From contig NZ_ATXT01000016.1 of assembly GCF_000421825.1 (NCBI RefSeq), forward strand, positions 186,001 through 250,000: DNA of 64,000 bases. Reading direction: 5' to 3'. Origin of the DNA: Humibacter albus DSM 18994. Lineage in GTDB: Bacteria; Actinomycetota; Actinomycetes; Actinomycetales; Microbacteriaceae. The notes under the pieces were generated by a model. That model ran no database searches. It had not been told where the DNA came from and saw only the letters and a program-made list of their open reading frames with translations. Below, one piece after another: positions 19,526 through 28,298 of the stretch; position 1 is the stretch's first letter; each line of letters opens with the position of its first letter. The position numbers and the translations under genes are program-made.

Positions 19526-19712
19526 GAGCCCACTGCTGAGGCTCTGCCGCTGCGGTGACCAGCACACCCCAGCTACTGATGCGTCTTCCTGGCAAGGTCA
19601 GTCGGAGCGGATGCGTCCGGCCTGAGGCGACGGCCCCGTTCTGGGGACACGACTACGGCCGAATCCGTGCTTGCACTCCACTACTCTGGGCCCCGACCCG
19701 GGAGGAATGACG

Positions 19713-20804
19713 ATGGAGTTTGAGGAGCGCCTCGCTGCGCTGGCCACAAAGGTGCAGAATCAGCGTGAGGCGATTCAGACCGAAGAAGCGACGAAAAACG
19801 CATTCGTCATGCCCTTCATCTCCACGATCCTTGGTTACGACGTTTTCAACCCTCTCGAGGTCGTGCCGGAGTTCACCGCCGACGTTGGCGTGAAGCGCGG
19901 TGAGAAGGTTGACTACGCCATCATGCGTGAGAATGAGGTCCAGATCCTCATTGAATGCAAGAAGTCGACCGAGCCGCTGCGAATCGAACACGCTTCGCAG
20001 CTTTTCCGCTACTTCTCGGTGACGAATGCGCGTATCGCCGTGCTGACGAACGGCGAGGTCTACAACTTCTACACGGATCTCGATGCGCCGAACAAGATGG
20101 ATGATCGGCCGTTCCTCGTGCTCGATCTCGCCGATGTGGACGAGACGCTGCTTCCCGAGCTTCGGAAGCTCACGAAAGACGCTTTCGATCTCGACTCCGT
20201 CATCAGCGCAGCCGAGGAACTCAAGTATGTGGGTGCAATCAAGCGAGCGATCGCGGCACAATTCCGCGAGCCAGACGAAGATTTCGTTCGACTCTTCACT
20301 TCTCGCGTGTACGACGGACGCTTTACGCAAGAGACACGGATTCAGTTCACGGCCCTTGTCGCGAAGGCTTCAAAGCAGTTCCTCAATGAGCAAGTGAACG
20401 ACCGACTCAAGACCGCACTAGGCGCGTCCTATGCAACTGTTGACGCGGCCCCCACGGAGACCGTGGCAAGCGAGCAAGTCGCGCAAGCGGATATCAACCG
20501 CGACACCGAGATCGAGACAACCCTCGAGGAGCTCGAGGGCTACCAGATAGTGAAGGCGATCGCCTGCAGTGAGGTGAAGCCCGACCGCATCGTCCACCGC
20601 GATGCGAAGTCGTACTTCGCCATCCTCCTTGATGACAACAACCGCAAGCCAGTGGTTCGTCTCTGGTTCAACGCTAAGAAGCAGAAATACATCGGCCTCT
20701 TCGATCAGAACAAGGTCGAGACGAAACACGCTCTCGAATCGCTCGACAGCATTTATGAGCACGCGGAGGCCATTCGGCACACGGTTCGGGCGCACCTCGC
20801 TTGA
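19713..20804 (+). CDS. Orphan type I restriction HsdR N-terminal-like protein
   Basis: A 363-residue protein starting at ATG 19713, seven bases after GGAGG (another ATG at 19707 is too close to it). The N-terminal ~170 residues look like the nuclease domain of HsdR. NAFVMPFISTILGYDVFNP is followed by the PD-(D/E)XK core KVDYAIMRENEVQILIECKK, with Asp67, Glu81 and Lys83 as catalytic candidates. No helicase domain follows. The C-terminal part (about 270-363, EGYQIVKAIACSEVKPDRI...YFAILLDDNNRKPVVRLWF) resembles a small ligand- or DNA-binding module often found on such proteins. No methylase is adjacent. It is probably a stand-alone defence nuclease at the end of the island. Confidence 0.75.
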   Translation: MEFEERLAALATKVQNQREAIQTEEATKNAFVMPFISTILGYDVFNPLEVVPEFTADVGVKRGEKVDYAIMRENEVQILIECKKSTEPLRIEHASQLFRYFSVTNARIAVLTNGEVYNFYTDLDAPNKMDDRPFLVLDLADVDETLLPELRKLTKDAFDLDSVISAAEELKYVGAIKRAIAAQFREPDEDFVRLFTSRVYDGRFTQETRIQFTALVAKASKQFLNEQVNDRLKTALGASYATVDAAPTETVASEQVAQADINRDTEIETTLEELEGYQIVKAIACSEVKPDRIVHRDAKSYFAILLDDNNRKPVVRLWFNAKKQKYIGLFDQNKVETKHALESLDSIYEHAEAIRHTVRAHLA

Positions 20805-20885
20805 TTTGCTCTCCGTAGCCTTGAGCGCCGCAGCTCGGCGCGCGCCAGGGCCGCATACAGCTCTTGGAGTGCATCGCCCCGCGGC

Positions 20886-22253
20886 TCACGCCCCGTCGCC
20901 GACGAGGAACCGCCGGAACCACTCGCCACTCGACTTGACCGTGCGCTTCTGCGTCTCGTAGTCCACGTAGACGAGCCCGAAGCGGCGCGAGAGGCCCCAC
21001 GCCCACTCCCAGTTGTCCATCAGCGACCAGCAGAAGTAGCCGCGCAGGGGCAGGCCACGATGCAGGGCTTCGGCACAGGCATCCACGTGCAGGCGCAGAT
21101 ACTCTGCGCGCTCCGGGTCGTCGACCGTCCCATCGGCTGCCACGGCGTCGGCATACGCCGAGCCGTTCTCCGTGACGTACAGGGGCAGCTCGGGCGCGTA
21201 AGCATGGGCTTGCTCGAGAACGTCGATCAGCCCGTCGGGGTGGATCTCCCAACCCATCTGTGTGTGCGCCGCGCCGGTGTCGATGAAGCGCACGAACTCG
21301 CTGCCGGGGTTCGCACTGACCACTCCGGCGTCGGCGTCCCCCGCCGCGGTGGTGTGCCGGCTGTAGTAGTTCACGCCGAGAAAGTCGACCGGTGCCGCGA
21401 TCGTCCGCACGTCATCCGCCGGCTGAGACTCGAACCAGCCACGCTCACCCAGGTCATCGAGCACGTCGTCGGGATAGTGCCCGGCGAGCACCGGTTCGAG
21501 GAACAGTCGGTTCTGCAGGCCGTCGATGCGTCGTGCCGCATCCACATCGGCAGCACTCGGCGACGCGGGCCGCGTCGAGTACAGGTTGAGCGTGATGCCA
21601 ACGGATGCCTCCGGCCGCTCCTCCCTGATCGCCGCGACCGCCTTCCCGTGCCCGAGCAACAGGTGGTGCGCCGCGTGTGCCGCGCTCGATCCGGCCTGCT
21701 TGCCGGGCGCGTGCACACCCGACGCATAGCCCAGGAACGCGGAACACCACGGCTCGTTGAGCGTGATCCAGTCCGTCACAAGGTCGCCGAGCTCCCGCAC
21801 CGCGATGCGGGCGTACCGCGCGAAGGCATCAGCGGTGCCCCGCTCGAGCCAGCCGCCGGCATCCTCGAGCTCCTGCGGAAGATCCCAGTGGTACAGCGTC
21901 GCGTACGGCCGGATGCCCCGCTCGAGCAACGCGTTCGCCAGCGCCCGGTAAAACGCGAGTCCATCGGGGCTCACCGCCTCGCCCCCGCTCGGCAGCAGCC
22001 TGCTCCACGAGATCGAGAATCGGTACGAGTTCACCCCGAGGGACGCCATCAGATCGACGTCATCGAGGAACCGGTGGACGTGATCGTCGGCGACGTCACC
22101 CGTCGTACCGTCGGCGATCGCCCCGGGAACGCGCGCGAAGACATCCCAGATGCTCGGCGTCCTGCCGCCTTCCGACGTGGCACCTTCCACCTGGTAGGCC
22201 GCCGTCGCCGTTCCCCAGACGAAGTCGGCGGGAAAGTCGGTGCGCACGCTCAT
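20886..22253 (-). CDS. Glycoside hydrolase family 1 beta-glucosidase
   Basis: This 455-residue enzyme hydrolyses beta-glucosides or similar oligosaccharides. FVWGTATAAYQVEGA is the GH1 N-terminal signature. The acid/base Glu is in DWITLNEPWCSA, and the nucleophile Glu is in LPLYVTENGSAY. GYFCWSLMDNWEWAWGLSRRFGL carries the aglycone-site tryptophans. There is no signal peptide, so it works in the cytoplasm on imported sugar. Its start overlaps the tautomerase stop (ATGA). It is the last gene of the seven-gene operon that begins with the binding protein at 27732. Confidence 0.95.
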   Translation of the reverse strand: MSVRTDFPADFVWGTATAAYQVEGATSEGGRTPSIWDVFARVPGAIADGTTGDVADDHVHRFLDDVDLMASLGVNSYRFSISWSRLLPSGGEAVSPDGLAFYRALANALLERGIRPYATLYHWDLPQELEDAGGWLERGTADAFARYARIAVRELGDLVTDWITLNEPWCSAFLGYASGVHAPGKQAGSSAAHAAHHLLLGHGKAVAAIREERPEASVGITLNLYSTRPASPSAADVDAARRIDGLQNRLFLEPVLAGHYPDDVLDDLGERGWFESQPADDVRTIAAPVDFLGVNYYSRHTTAAGDADAGVVSANPGSEFVRFIDTGAAHTQMGWEIHPDGLIDVLEQAHAYAPELPLYVTENGSAYADAVAADGTVDDPERAEYLRLHVDACAEALHRGLPLRGYFCWSLMDNWEWAWGLSRRFGLVYVDYETQKRTVKSSGEWFRRFLVGDGA

Positions 22254-22639
22254 GCCGACACCGCGGCATCCGTCGGCTGCCAGTCCTTCGAGGGCGCGAA
22301 CCAGTCAGATCCGGCGTTCTCGGTGAGCGCGATGAGCACGTTGTCGGGCTTGATGCCGACTTCGACGAGGTTGCCGACGACCGCGTCGTACATACGCTGC
22401 TTGTCCTCCGGCTGATAGATGTTCGCGAGCAGGATCTGGATGTACACGATGTCGGTGCGCGCGGCATCCGGGAACGTGGTGGTGTAGACGAGGTCGCCCG
22501 GCTCGTGCAGCCGGAAGATCTGGAACAGGTCGTCGGCCGGCATCGGCAGGCCGCTCACGAGTCCGTCGTGGATCGCTCGGCTGATCTCGGCTCGGCTGTC
22601 GGCAAGGCTCGCGTGCAGGTCGACACGGACGAGTGGCAT
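22250..22639 (-). CDS. Tautomerase (4-oxalocrotonate tautomerase superfamily)
   Basis: A 129-residue protein whose processed N-terminus would be Pro (MPLVRVDLHAS), the catalytic base of this superfamily. The beta-alpha-beta pattern continues with EISRAIHDGLVSGLPMPADD, DIVYIQILLANIYQPEDKQ and KPDNVLIALTENAGSDW. The last segment is a typical active-site loop. It is translationally coupled to the glucosidase gene and lies after an aldo/keto reductase, so it may act on a sugar-derived carbonyl compound. The substrate is not known. The start is preceded by AAGGAGACAAC. Confidence 0.85.
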   Translation of the reverse strand: MPLVRVDLHASLADSRAEISRAIHDGLVSGLPMPADDLFQIFRLHEPGDLVYTTTFPDAARTDIVYIQILLANIYQPEDKQRMYDAVVGNLVEVGIKPDNVLIALTENAGSDWFAPSKDWQPTDAAVSA

Positions 22640-22709
22640 GGTTGTCTCCTTCAATGATGTGGTCGTAGCCTGCCGGCGGATGCCGCCGGCCTTGCGGTCG
22701 AGACGCGCT

Positions 22710-23687
22710 TCAGACGGGCGCGTCCAACCAGTTCTCCCGCCCTGGGCGCAACGCCTCGAGCTCGCTCCAGAACCCGTCGGGCAGTCGAACGTGCGTCGAG
22801 CGGACGATGGAGTCGATCCGCTCCGGCCTGCTGAACCCGACGACGGTGGTCGTGATGAGCGGGTCTCGCAGCGAGGCGAGCAGAGCGACCGTGGCGAGAT
22901 CGGTGCCGTACCGGGAGGCGAGCTCGTCCATCGCGGTGATCGCGGCTCGCGTCGCCGGTCGAACGGGGCGGTACCCGTACGAGGTCGACGCGCCGCGGGG
23001 GTTCGCCAGGATGCCGCCGCCGTAGATCGCGGCGTTGACGATCGCGAGCCCCTGTTCCCGGGCATCGGCGATGAGCCGTTCCGCGCTGTGGTCGACGAGC
23101 GTCCATCGGTTGTGCACGAGCAACACCTCGAACACGCCGAGCTCGAGGTAGCGGGCCATCTCGTGAACGTCGCCACCGGCGAGCCCGAGGTGGCCGATCG
23201 CGCCCTCGTCGCGCAACTCGACGAGCGTGTCCACGGCGCCGCCCGGCGCGGTCATCGCCTCGAAGTCGTGGAACTCGGGGTCGTGCAGGTGCACCATCGG
23301 AAGCGGCGAGATTCCCAGTCGTTCCACGCTCTCGGAGATGGATGCCCGCACCCGCTCTCCCGAATAATCGCCGTTCTTCGCGTCCACCTTCGTGATCACC
23401 ATGGCGTCGTCCGGAAGGCCGCCGTGCTCTGTCGCGTACGCCGCGAGGCCGCGTCCGACCCGGTGCTCGCTCGCGCCGCCGGAGTAGCCGTTCGCGGTGT
23501 CGATCGTGCGGATCGGGCTGGCGAGAATGTCGCGGACGAGCGCGATGGCATCCTCCTCGGCGACCTCGTGTCCGAAGTTCTCGGGCATGCTTCCGAGCGG
23601 TCCGCCCCCGGCTGTCACGGCCGAGACGAACAGTCCTGTCGGACCGAGCGGACGCATCCAGTCCGGACTCTCGGGAGTGGGCGTCAT
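22710..23687 (-). CDS. Aldo/keto reductase
   Basis: 325 residues from ATG 23687, which follows AGAGGA at a good distance. AKR landmarks are IRTIDTANGYSGGASEHRVG with the catalytic Asp and Tyr, VITKVDAKNGDYSG (Lys), LPMVHLHDPEF with the active-site His, and the C-terminal cofactor segment TTVVGFSRPERIDSIV. The set of motifs is closest to aldose 1-dehydrogenases (fucose or pyridoxal-4-dehydrogenase group). In the operon it would oxidise or reduce a sugar or sugar-derived aldehyde released after uptake. Confidence 0.85.
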   Translation of the reverse strand: MTPTPESPDWMRPLGPTGLFVSAVTAGGGPLGSMPENFGHEVAEEDAIALVRDILASPIRTIDTANGYSGGASEHRVGRGLAAYATEHGGLPDDAMVITKVDAKNGDYSGERVRASISESVERLGISPLPMVHLHDPEFHDFEAMTAPGGAVDTLVELRDEGAIGHLGLAGGDVHEMARYLELGVFEVLLVHNRWTLVDHSAERLIADAREQGLAIVNAAIYGGGILANPRGASTSYGYRPVRPATRAAITAMDELASRYGTDLATVALLASLRDPLITTTVVGFSRPERIDSIVRSTHVRLPDGFWSELEALRPGRENWLDAPV

Positions 23688-23757
23688 CGGCGATCCTCTC
23701 CGAGGCACAAGGTTGCCGGCACTGGGACACCGACCATGACGGGATCGAGTGCCATGA

Positions 23758-24522
23758 TCAGGCGCTCACCGTGTAGGTGAATCCGTCAGCGTCCGCGTAG
23801 ACCGTGCCATCGGCACTGTCGCCCGCCACGGCATCTCCGATCGGCTCACCGACGAGCTGCGCCGCCACGTAACCGGGTGCCTCCGTCTGGGGTGCACGCG
23901 AGCTCTTCCCCGCCTCGTAGGTGAAGACCTCCAGCACGGTGTCACCGCCCTTGAGGTAGTCGATCCGGAATCCACGAGGGTCGTGCGGCTGCAGGATCGT
24001 GCCATGGTGGCGAAAGTCGAAGCGCCCGTAGTGCTCTTTCGTCGCCTCGAAGTCGGCGACCGTGAGTGCCACGTGGTCGAAGCGCGGGCGCTCGGGCACA
24101 CCGAGCGCATATTCGGCGGCGACCAGTTCTTCGTCGACCACGGTGTTGTAGCGCAGATCGCGCTCGACGAGTTCCAGCAGTGTGCCGTCCGGATCGAAGA
24201 AGAACGTGATCCGCACGTCTCCCTCGGCTTCGAGCGGCTCGAGATGGAATGGAACGTGAGAGGCGTGCAGACGCTCCGCGATGGCATCCAAACCGCTCAC
24301 CTTGAATCCGATGTGCCGGAAGCCGCGCTGCAGGTCGTCGGCCTCCCACGTGGATGCGGCTCCCGACTCGAGGCGCACCAACTCGATCGTCGCCGTGACG
24401 ACGTCGAGCAGCGCGCGGTCCGCCGTCGGCTCGGCGACGGGCACAGCGCCGATGAAATCGCGGTAGAACTCGACGGATCGTGCGACGTCGGCGACGTTCA
24501 GCTGGATGTTCTTGATGGGCAT
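23758..24522 (-). CDS. Two-module VOC family protein
   Basis: 254 residues with two VOC modules. The first reads MPIKNIQLNVADVARSVEFY, then ITFFFDPDGTLLELVERDL. The second reads RFDHVALTVADFEATKEHYG, then DPRGFRIDYLKGGDTVLEVF. This layout resembles catechol-2,3-dioxygenase-type or lactoylglutathione-lyase-like enzymes. Potential metal ligands are His and Glu residues at the conserved strand ends. Its place between the permease gene and the aldo/keto reductase gene suggests a role in processing the imported compound, which may be more than a simple sugar. Confidence 0.8.
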   Translation of the reverse strand: MPIKNIQLNVADVARSVEFYRDFIGAVPVAEPTADRALLDVVTATIELVRLESGAASTWEADDLQRGFRHIGFKVSGLDAIAERLHASHVPFHLEPLEAEGDVRITFFFDPDGTLLELVERDLRYNTVVDEELVAAEYALGVPERPRFDHVALTVADFEATKEHYGRFDFRHHGTILQPHDPRGFRIDYLKGGDTVLEVFTYEAGKSSRAPQTEAPGYVAAQLVGEPIGDAVAGDSADGTVYADADGFTYTVSA

Positions 24523-24556
24523 GGTTGTTCCTTCTTGTGACGGAGAGTGGACGGGA

Positions 24557-25441
24557 TCAGTTCTTGACGGCGCCGAGCGTCATACCGGCGACGAACTGGC
24601 GTTGCATCCAGACGTAGACGAGGATGACGGGCACGATCGACATGGTCAGGCCGGCGCACAACGTCGGCCAGTCCGTCTGGTATTGCCCGACGAGGCCGAA
24701 AAGCACCGGCTGCAAGGGCAGCTCATCGGTGTTCTGCAACACCGTGTTCGCATAGATGAACTCGTTCCACGTCTGCAGAAACTGGAAGATGATGACCGTG
24801 GCCAGCCCAGGACGGGCCAGTGGCAGGACGATGCGCCAGAAGATCTGGAACTCGCCCGATCCGTCGATCCGAGCCGCCTGAATGAGCTCGTCCGGCAGCG
24901 TCTCGAAGAACGCGCGCATCAGGAACATCGAGAACGGCGCCGAACTGGAGACGTAGAGAACCAGCAAGCCGACCTGAGTGTTGAGCAGCCCGAAGCTCTT
25001 CAGCTGCAGATAGAGCGGGATGATCAGCGAGGTCGACGGCATCATCAGCGTCGCCAGCAGCAGCACGTAGATGACGTTCTTGAACGGGAACCTCAGCTTC
25101 GCGAACGCGTATCCGGACAGAGAGGCGAAGATCACCACGCCGAGCACGGTGGCCAGCGTGATCCAGAGGCTGTTCGCGAAGTGCAGGCCGAAGTCGGTCG
25201 AGTTCCAGGCCCGCACATACGCGTCGAACGTCACCGAGGTCGGCCAGAAGCTGCCCCCGAAGACCGTGTTCGCCGGCCTGATCGAGGTGAGCACCAGCCA
25301 GATCAACGGGAAGATCGTGAAGGCCGAGATCGCGAGCAGGACGAACGCGACGAAGGAGCGGCCGACGGGGAATCGCCGGCGACGAGCGGTGCGCGCGCGC
25401 AAGCGGGGCGTCTGCTCCGCACGAGTGGCCAGTGCGGTCAT
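24557..25441 (-). CDS. Carbohydrate ABC transporter permease (MalG type)
   Basis: 294 residues from ATG 25441. Six membrane spans are evident, starting SFVAFVLLAISAFTIFPLIW. The EAA loop that contacts the ATPase is ELIQAARIDGSGEFQIFWRI, then VLPLARPGLATV, and the C-terminus ends QRQFVAGMTLGAVKN, typical of MalG-type proteins. It overlaps the upstream permease gene by 4 bases. No ATP-binding subunit is encoded in the operon, so a shared MsiK-type ATPase elsewhere is likely, as is common in actinobacteria. Confidence 0.92.
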   Translation of the reverse strand: MTALATRAEQTPRLRARTARRRRFPVGRSFVAFVLLAISAFTIFPLIWLVLTSIRPANTVFGGSFWPTSVTFDAYVRAWNSTDFGLHFANSLWITLATVLGVVIFASLSGYAFAKLRFPFKNVIYVLLLATLMMPSTSLIIPLYLQLKSFGLLNTQVGLLVLYVSSSAPFSMFLMRAFFETLPDELIQAARIDGSGEFQIFWRIVLPLARPGLATVIIFQFLQTWNEFIYANTVLQNTDELPLQPVLFGLVGQYQTDWPTLCAGLTMSIVPVILVYVWMQRQFVAGMTLGAVKN

Positions 25442-26394
25442 CGGGATGCCCTTCTCGAGAGGACGATCTGCACGAGCACCGCCACGCCGCACAACAGCAT
25501 GACGATCACGCTGAAGGCGCTGCCGTAACCGAGCTGCGGGATCGAGCCGGCGGTCGAACCGAACGCGAGGCTGTACAGGTAGGTGCCGAAGACCTCCGAG
25601 GCGTGGTTCGGGCCGCCGGCGGTCATCACGTAGATGAGGTCGAAGACCTTGAACCCGTTCATCAGGTTGAGGCTGATCACGATCGCGGTGACGACGCGCA
25701 GGCTCGGCACCGTGACGTACCAGAACTGCTGCCAGCGGCTCGCGCCATCGACTTCGGCCGCCTCGTAATAGGTCGGATCGACTCCTTGGATGCCGGCGAA
25801 GAAGATCAGCATGTTCATGCCGACCGCTCCCCACAGTGAGACGACGAGGATCGAAGGCATCACGAGCGCCGGATCGGAGAGCCAGTGCTGCTGCCACGCG
25901 CCGAGCCCGATCGACTTCAGCAGGTTGTTCAGCGTGCCGAGATTCGGATCGTAGATCAGCTTCCACAACACGCCAGACACCACGAACGAGATGATGCCGG
26001 GAATGAAGAGGAGGGTTCTGACCACGACGCTCAGTCCGCGCCAGACGTTGCTCAGCAGCACGGCGATGATCAGCGGAATGACGGTCTGCAGCAACGTCGT
26101 CACGAGCGCGAACACGATCGTGTTCCAGAACGCGGTGGCCGCCACCGGATCGCTGAACATGCGCGTGTAGTTGTCCACGCCGATCACGGTGGGGCTGCCG
26201 AAGCCGCTCCACCTCGTGAAGCTCAGGTAGACGGCGAAGACGATCGGCCATCCGACGAACAGCACGAAGAGCACGGTGATCGGCACGACGAAGCCGTATC
26301 CGGCCACACGCTCGGAGCGCTGGAGTTTCCAGAGGCTGGCGCCGGAGCGCGAGCGCAGTCGCACTCCGGCACGCAGCGTCGAGGAGGTACTCAT
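25438..26394 (-). CDS. Sugar ABC transporter permease (MalF type)
   Basis: 318 residues with six membrane spans, beginning GFVVPITVLFVLFVGWPIVF. NPTxx-type periplasmic features are present (VIGVDNYTRMFSDPVAATAF, a standard MalF-family signature), and the EAA loop is YYEAAEVDGASRWQQFWYV, then TVPSLRVV. It forms the import channel together with the MalG-type partner and receives substrate from the lipoprotein at 26407. It starts 12 bases after the binding-protein stop. Confidence 0.92.
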   Translation of the reverse strand: MSTSSTLRAGVRLRSRSGASLWKLQRSERVAGYGFVVPITVLFVLFVGWPIVFAVYLSFTRWSGFGSPTVIGVDNYTRMFSDPVAATAFWNTIVFALVTTLLQTVIPLIIAVLLSNVWRGLSVVVRTLLFIPGIISFVVSGVLWKLIYDPNLGTLNNLLKSIGLGAWQQHWLSDPALVMPSILVVSLWGAVGMNMLIFFAGIQGVDPTYYEAAEVDGASRWQQFWYVTVPSLRVVTAIVISLNLMNGFKVFDLIYVMTAGGPNHASEVFGTYLYSLAFGSTAGSIPQLGYGSAFSVIVMLLCGVAVLVQIVLSRRASR

Positions 26395-26406
26395 GTCTCC
26401 CCCGGC

Positions 26407-27732
26407 TCAGCCCTTGGCGTTCTCGACCGCGGACTGCATCTGCTTGGCCACCTCGGCCGGGCTCGCAGTCTGGTCGAAGATCTTCTGCAGCGGGTCGCCC
26501 GCGGCCGACGAGCCGGCTCCGAACGGGATGTGCGGGCAACCGTCGGGCAACCAGCCCGCCATCTGCTTCACGTGCGCGTCCGTGATGCGCTCGACGGCGG
26601 CCTGCGTGGAAGGCATGGCGCTCGACGCGTTCATCAGCTTCGAGTAGACATCCTCGGAGTAGAGGTACTTGAGGAAGGTGAGCGCGGCATCCTTGTTCTT
26701 GCTCGTCTCGGAAACGGCGAGGCCTGCGCCGGCCTGGTCGGCCGTCCAGTGCCGGGCGCCGCTCTTGATCGCCGGCGTCTTCATGATCTTGTAGCGCTTG
26801 ACGAACTCGGGCGACGCGTTCTGGATGAGCCCGGCCGGCGTCCAGGATCCGGCGAAGAACATCGCGGCTCCGCCCGTGTAGAAGAGCTGCTGCGACTGAT
26901 CACCGGACGTCCCCGTCGTTCCGGGCTGGAAGACCTTGGCCTTGACGATCTTGTCGTTCAGCTCGAGCGCTTTGACGACCGGCTTGCTGGTATAGCTGTA
27001 GCCCTTCTCGAGCTGGTCGAGCTTGAGATACCAGGTGGGATCATCCGTCACCTGCGTGATCAGGGGAAGGAAGAAGTCGAGGGCGCTCGTTCCGGGATTG
27101 CAGCTGATCGACACCGCCGACTTGCCTGTGGCGTTGATCTTCGCGGCAGCGTCGATGAGGTCGTCCCAGGTCTCCGGCTCACCGTCGACTCCGGCGGCGG
27201 AGAGCACGTCGGGGTCGTAGAAGAGGCCGAACGTCTGCGCCTCGAACCCGAGCGCGTACTGCTTGCCGTCCTTGGTGTACTCCTGGTTCGTCGAGTCGAA
27301 GAAGCCCTTGAGGAACCCCGACCCGAGCTCCTTCTTCAGGTCGGCCGAGATCCCCTGCTCGCCGTAAGTGATCGCGCGCACGTGCGGCGCGAAGATCTCG
27401 GGCACGTCCCCGCCCGACACGGCAGCCGTCAGCGCCGGAAGGTACTGATCCGGTGTGCCGAAGATGCGGTTCTCGATCTTGATGTTCGGATGCTTCGCCT
27501 CGAAGTCGGAGATCACCTTCGGCAGCGTGTCCTTGACCTCCGTGTACCAGGACCACATGCGAACCGTGGCCTTGCCGCCGGACGACGACGCCCCACCGCT
27601 GGAACATGCGGCGAGCAGGCTCGAGAGCCCGATGGCGGCCGCACCGGCTCCGGACGCCTTCAGCAGGCCACGGCGTGTGATGGATGTCTTCGCCGCATCG
27701 GCGAAGAAGGAGGTACCGCGATTACTGGGCAT
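26407..27732 (-). CDS. Extracellular sugar-binding lipoprotein
   Basis: 441 residues from ATG 27732, which has GAGGAG seven bases upstream. The N-terminus has a twin-Arg segment SITRRGLLKASGAGAAA and a lipobox LSSLLAACSS, so the mature protein is likely a lipoprotein exported by Tat or Sec. The body is a family-1 solute-binding protein, with FEAKHPNIKIENRIFGTPDQ, then VPEIFAPHVRAITYGEQG, AMFFAGSWTPAGLIQ and DAALTFLKYLYSE. As the first gene of the operon it gives the transporter its substrate specificity. The GH1 enzyme suggests a beta-linked oligosaccharide. Confidence 0.92.
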   Translation of the reverse strand: MPSNRGTSFFADAAKTSITRRGLLKASGAGAAAIGLSSLLAACSSGGASSSGGKATVRMWSWYTEVKDTLPKVISDFEAKHPNIKIENRIFGTPDQYLPALTAAVSGGDVPEIFAPHVRAITYGEQGISADLKKELGSGFLKGFFDSTNQEYTKDGKQYALGFEAQTFGLFYDPDVLSAAGVDGEPETWDDLIDAAAKINATGKSAVSISCNPGTSALDFFLPLITQVTDDPTWYLKLDQLEKGYSYTSKPVVKALELNDKIVKAKVFQPGTTGTSGDQSQQLFYTGGAAMFFAGSWTPAGLIQNASPEFVKRYKIMKTPAIKSGARHWTADQAGAGLAVSETSKNKDAALTFLKYLYSEDVYSKLMNASSAMPSTQAAVERITDAHVKQMAGWLPDGCPHIPFGAGSSAAGDPLQKIFDQTASPAEVAKQMQSAVENAKG

Positions 27733-27965
27733 ACTTCTACTCCTCATTGAGTCGGCATCCGGGGTTGGATCCCGATGTTTCCGTGCTGTTCTCGTGTGCT
27801 GCGGGGCAGCGGCGTCATTCGAGATCTCGGCGAGCGGCCACGTCGTGATCCCGTCGGTGTCTGGCTGACGCCGAGTCGAGACTTGATCGACCTCTGCCGA
27901 CGGACCTCTCGTCGACCTCTGATCGGCGCCGGTCTGCAGTTCGGTGCGGGCGTTTCTGCCTGCGC

Positions 27966-27999
27966 TAACTTTCTATCTCAAAGTAAGGAAGTGTGTCAA
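27966..27999 (-). promoter_or_regulatory. Sugar operon promoter with overlapping palindromic operator
   Basis: On the minus strand TTGACA (27999-27994) is followed 17 bases later by ATAGAA (27976-27971). The imperfect palindrome TAACTTTC-N5-CAAAGTAA (27966-27986, plus strand) covers the -10 region. Its ACTTT/AAAGT arms have the layout of XylR/ROK operators, which fits the ROK gene at 18308 as regulator (inference). Confidence 0.6.
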
Positions 28000-28192
28000 C
28001 GGTGAAATCGGAACGATTCGAGGCCGGCAAGAGGGCAGCGGTGCCGGTCGCGGCCCGCGCACAGTTCAGGACGGAACCTCGGGCACGCGAGCGCGAACCC
28101 TGGAACGGCGCGGAACGCGTCGTGACCAGGCGCGGCGCGGCGCTGAGTCATGCACGCCACCGCGACGTGCCGTCTGAGGCGCAGCGCCTCAC

Positions 28193-28267
28193 GGTCACTA
28201 ACTCAGGACCACAGGCGCCAGAAGGCCCATATGTCGATCTGGCCCGATATGTCCTGAAATAGTGACC
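28193..28267. repeat. TCAGG palindromic intergenic element, intact copy 2
   Basis: A 75-bp element. The left end GGTCACTAACTCAGGAC (28193-28209) and the right end GTCCTGAAATAGTGACC (28251-28267) are inverted repeats with 15 of 17 matches. The middle contains ATATGTCGATCTGGCCCGAT. It lies after the AlkD-type gene and before the sugar-operon promoter. Confidence 0.85.
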
Positions 28268-28298
28268 CGGCTCGCCGCCGACTGCCCGGCCGGTAGCC

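Larger units (their letters stand above)
27733..28298. other. 566-bp intergenic region upstream of the sugar operon
   Basis: This stretch has no gene that I can support. It holds the sugar-operon promoter and operator (27966-27999), one isolated GCGCACAGTTCAGGACGG unit near 28055, and the palindromic TCAGG element at 28193-28267. The rest (27733-27960) would be a 230-base leader of the binding-protein transcript; I see no riboswitch in it. Confidence 0.6.
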
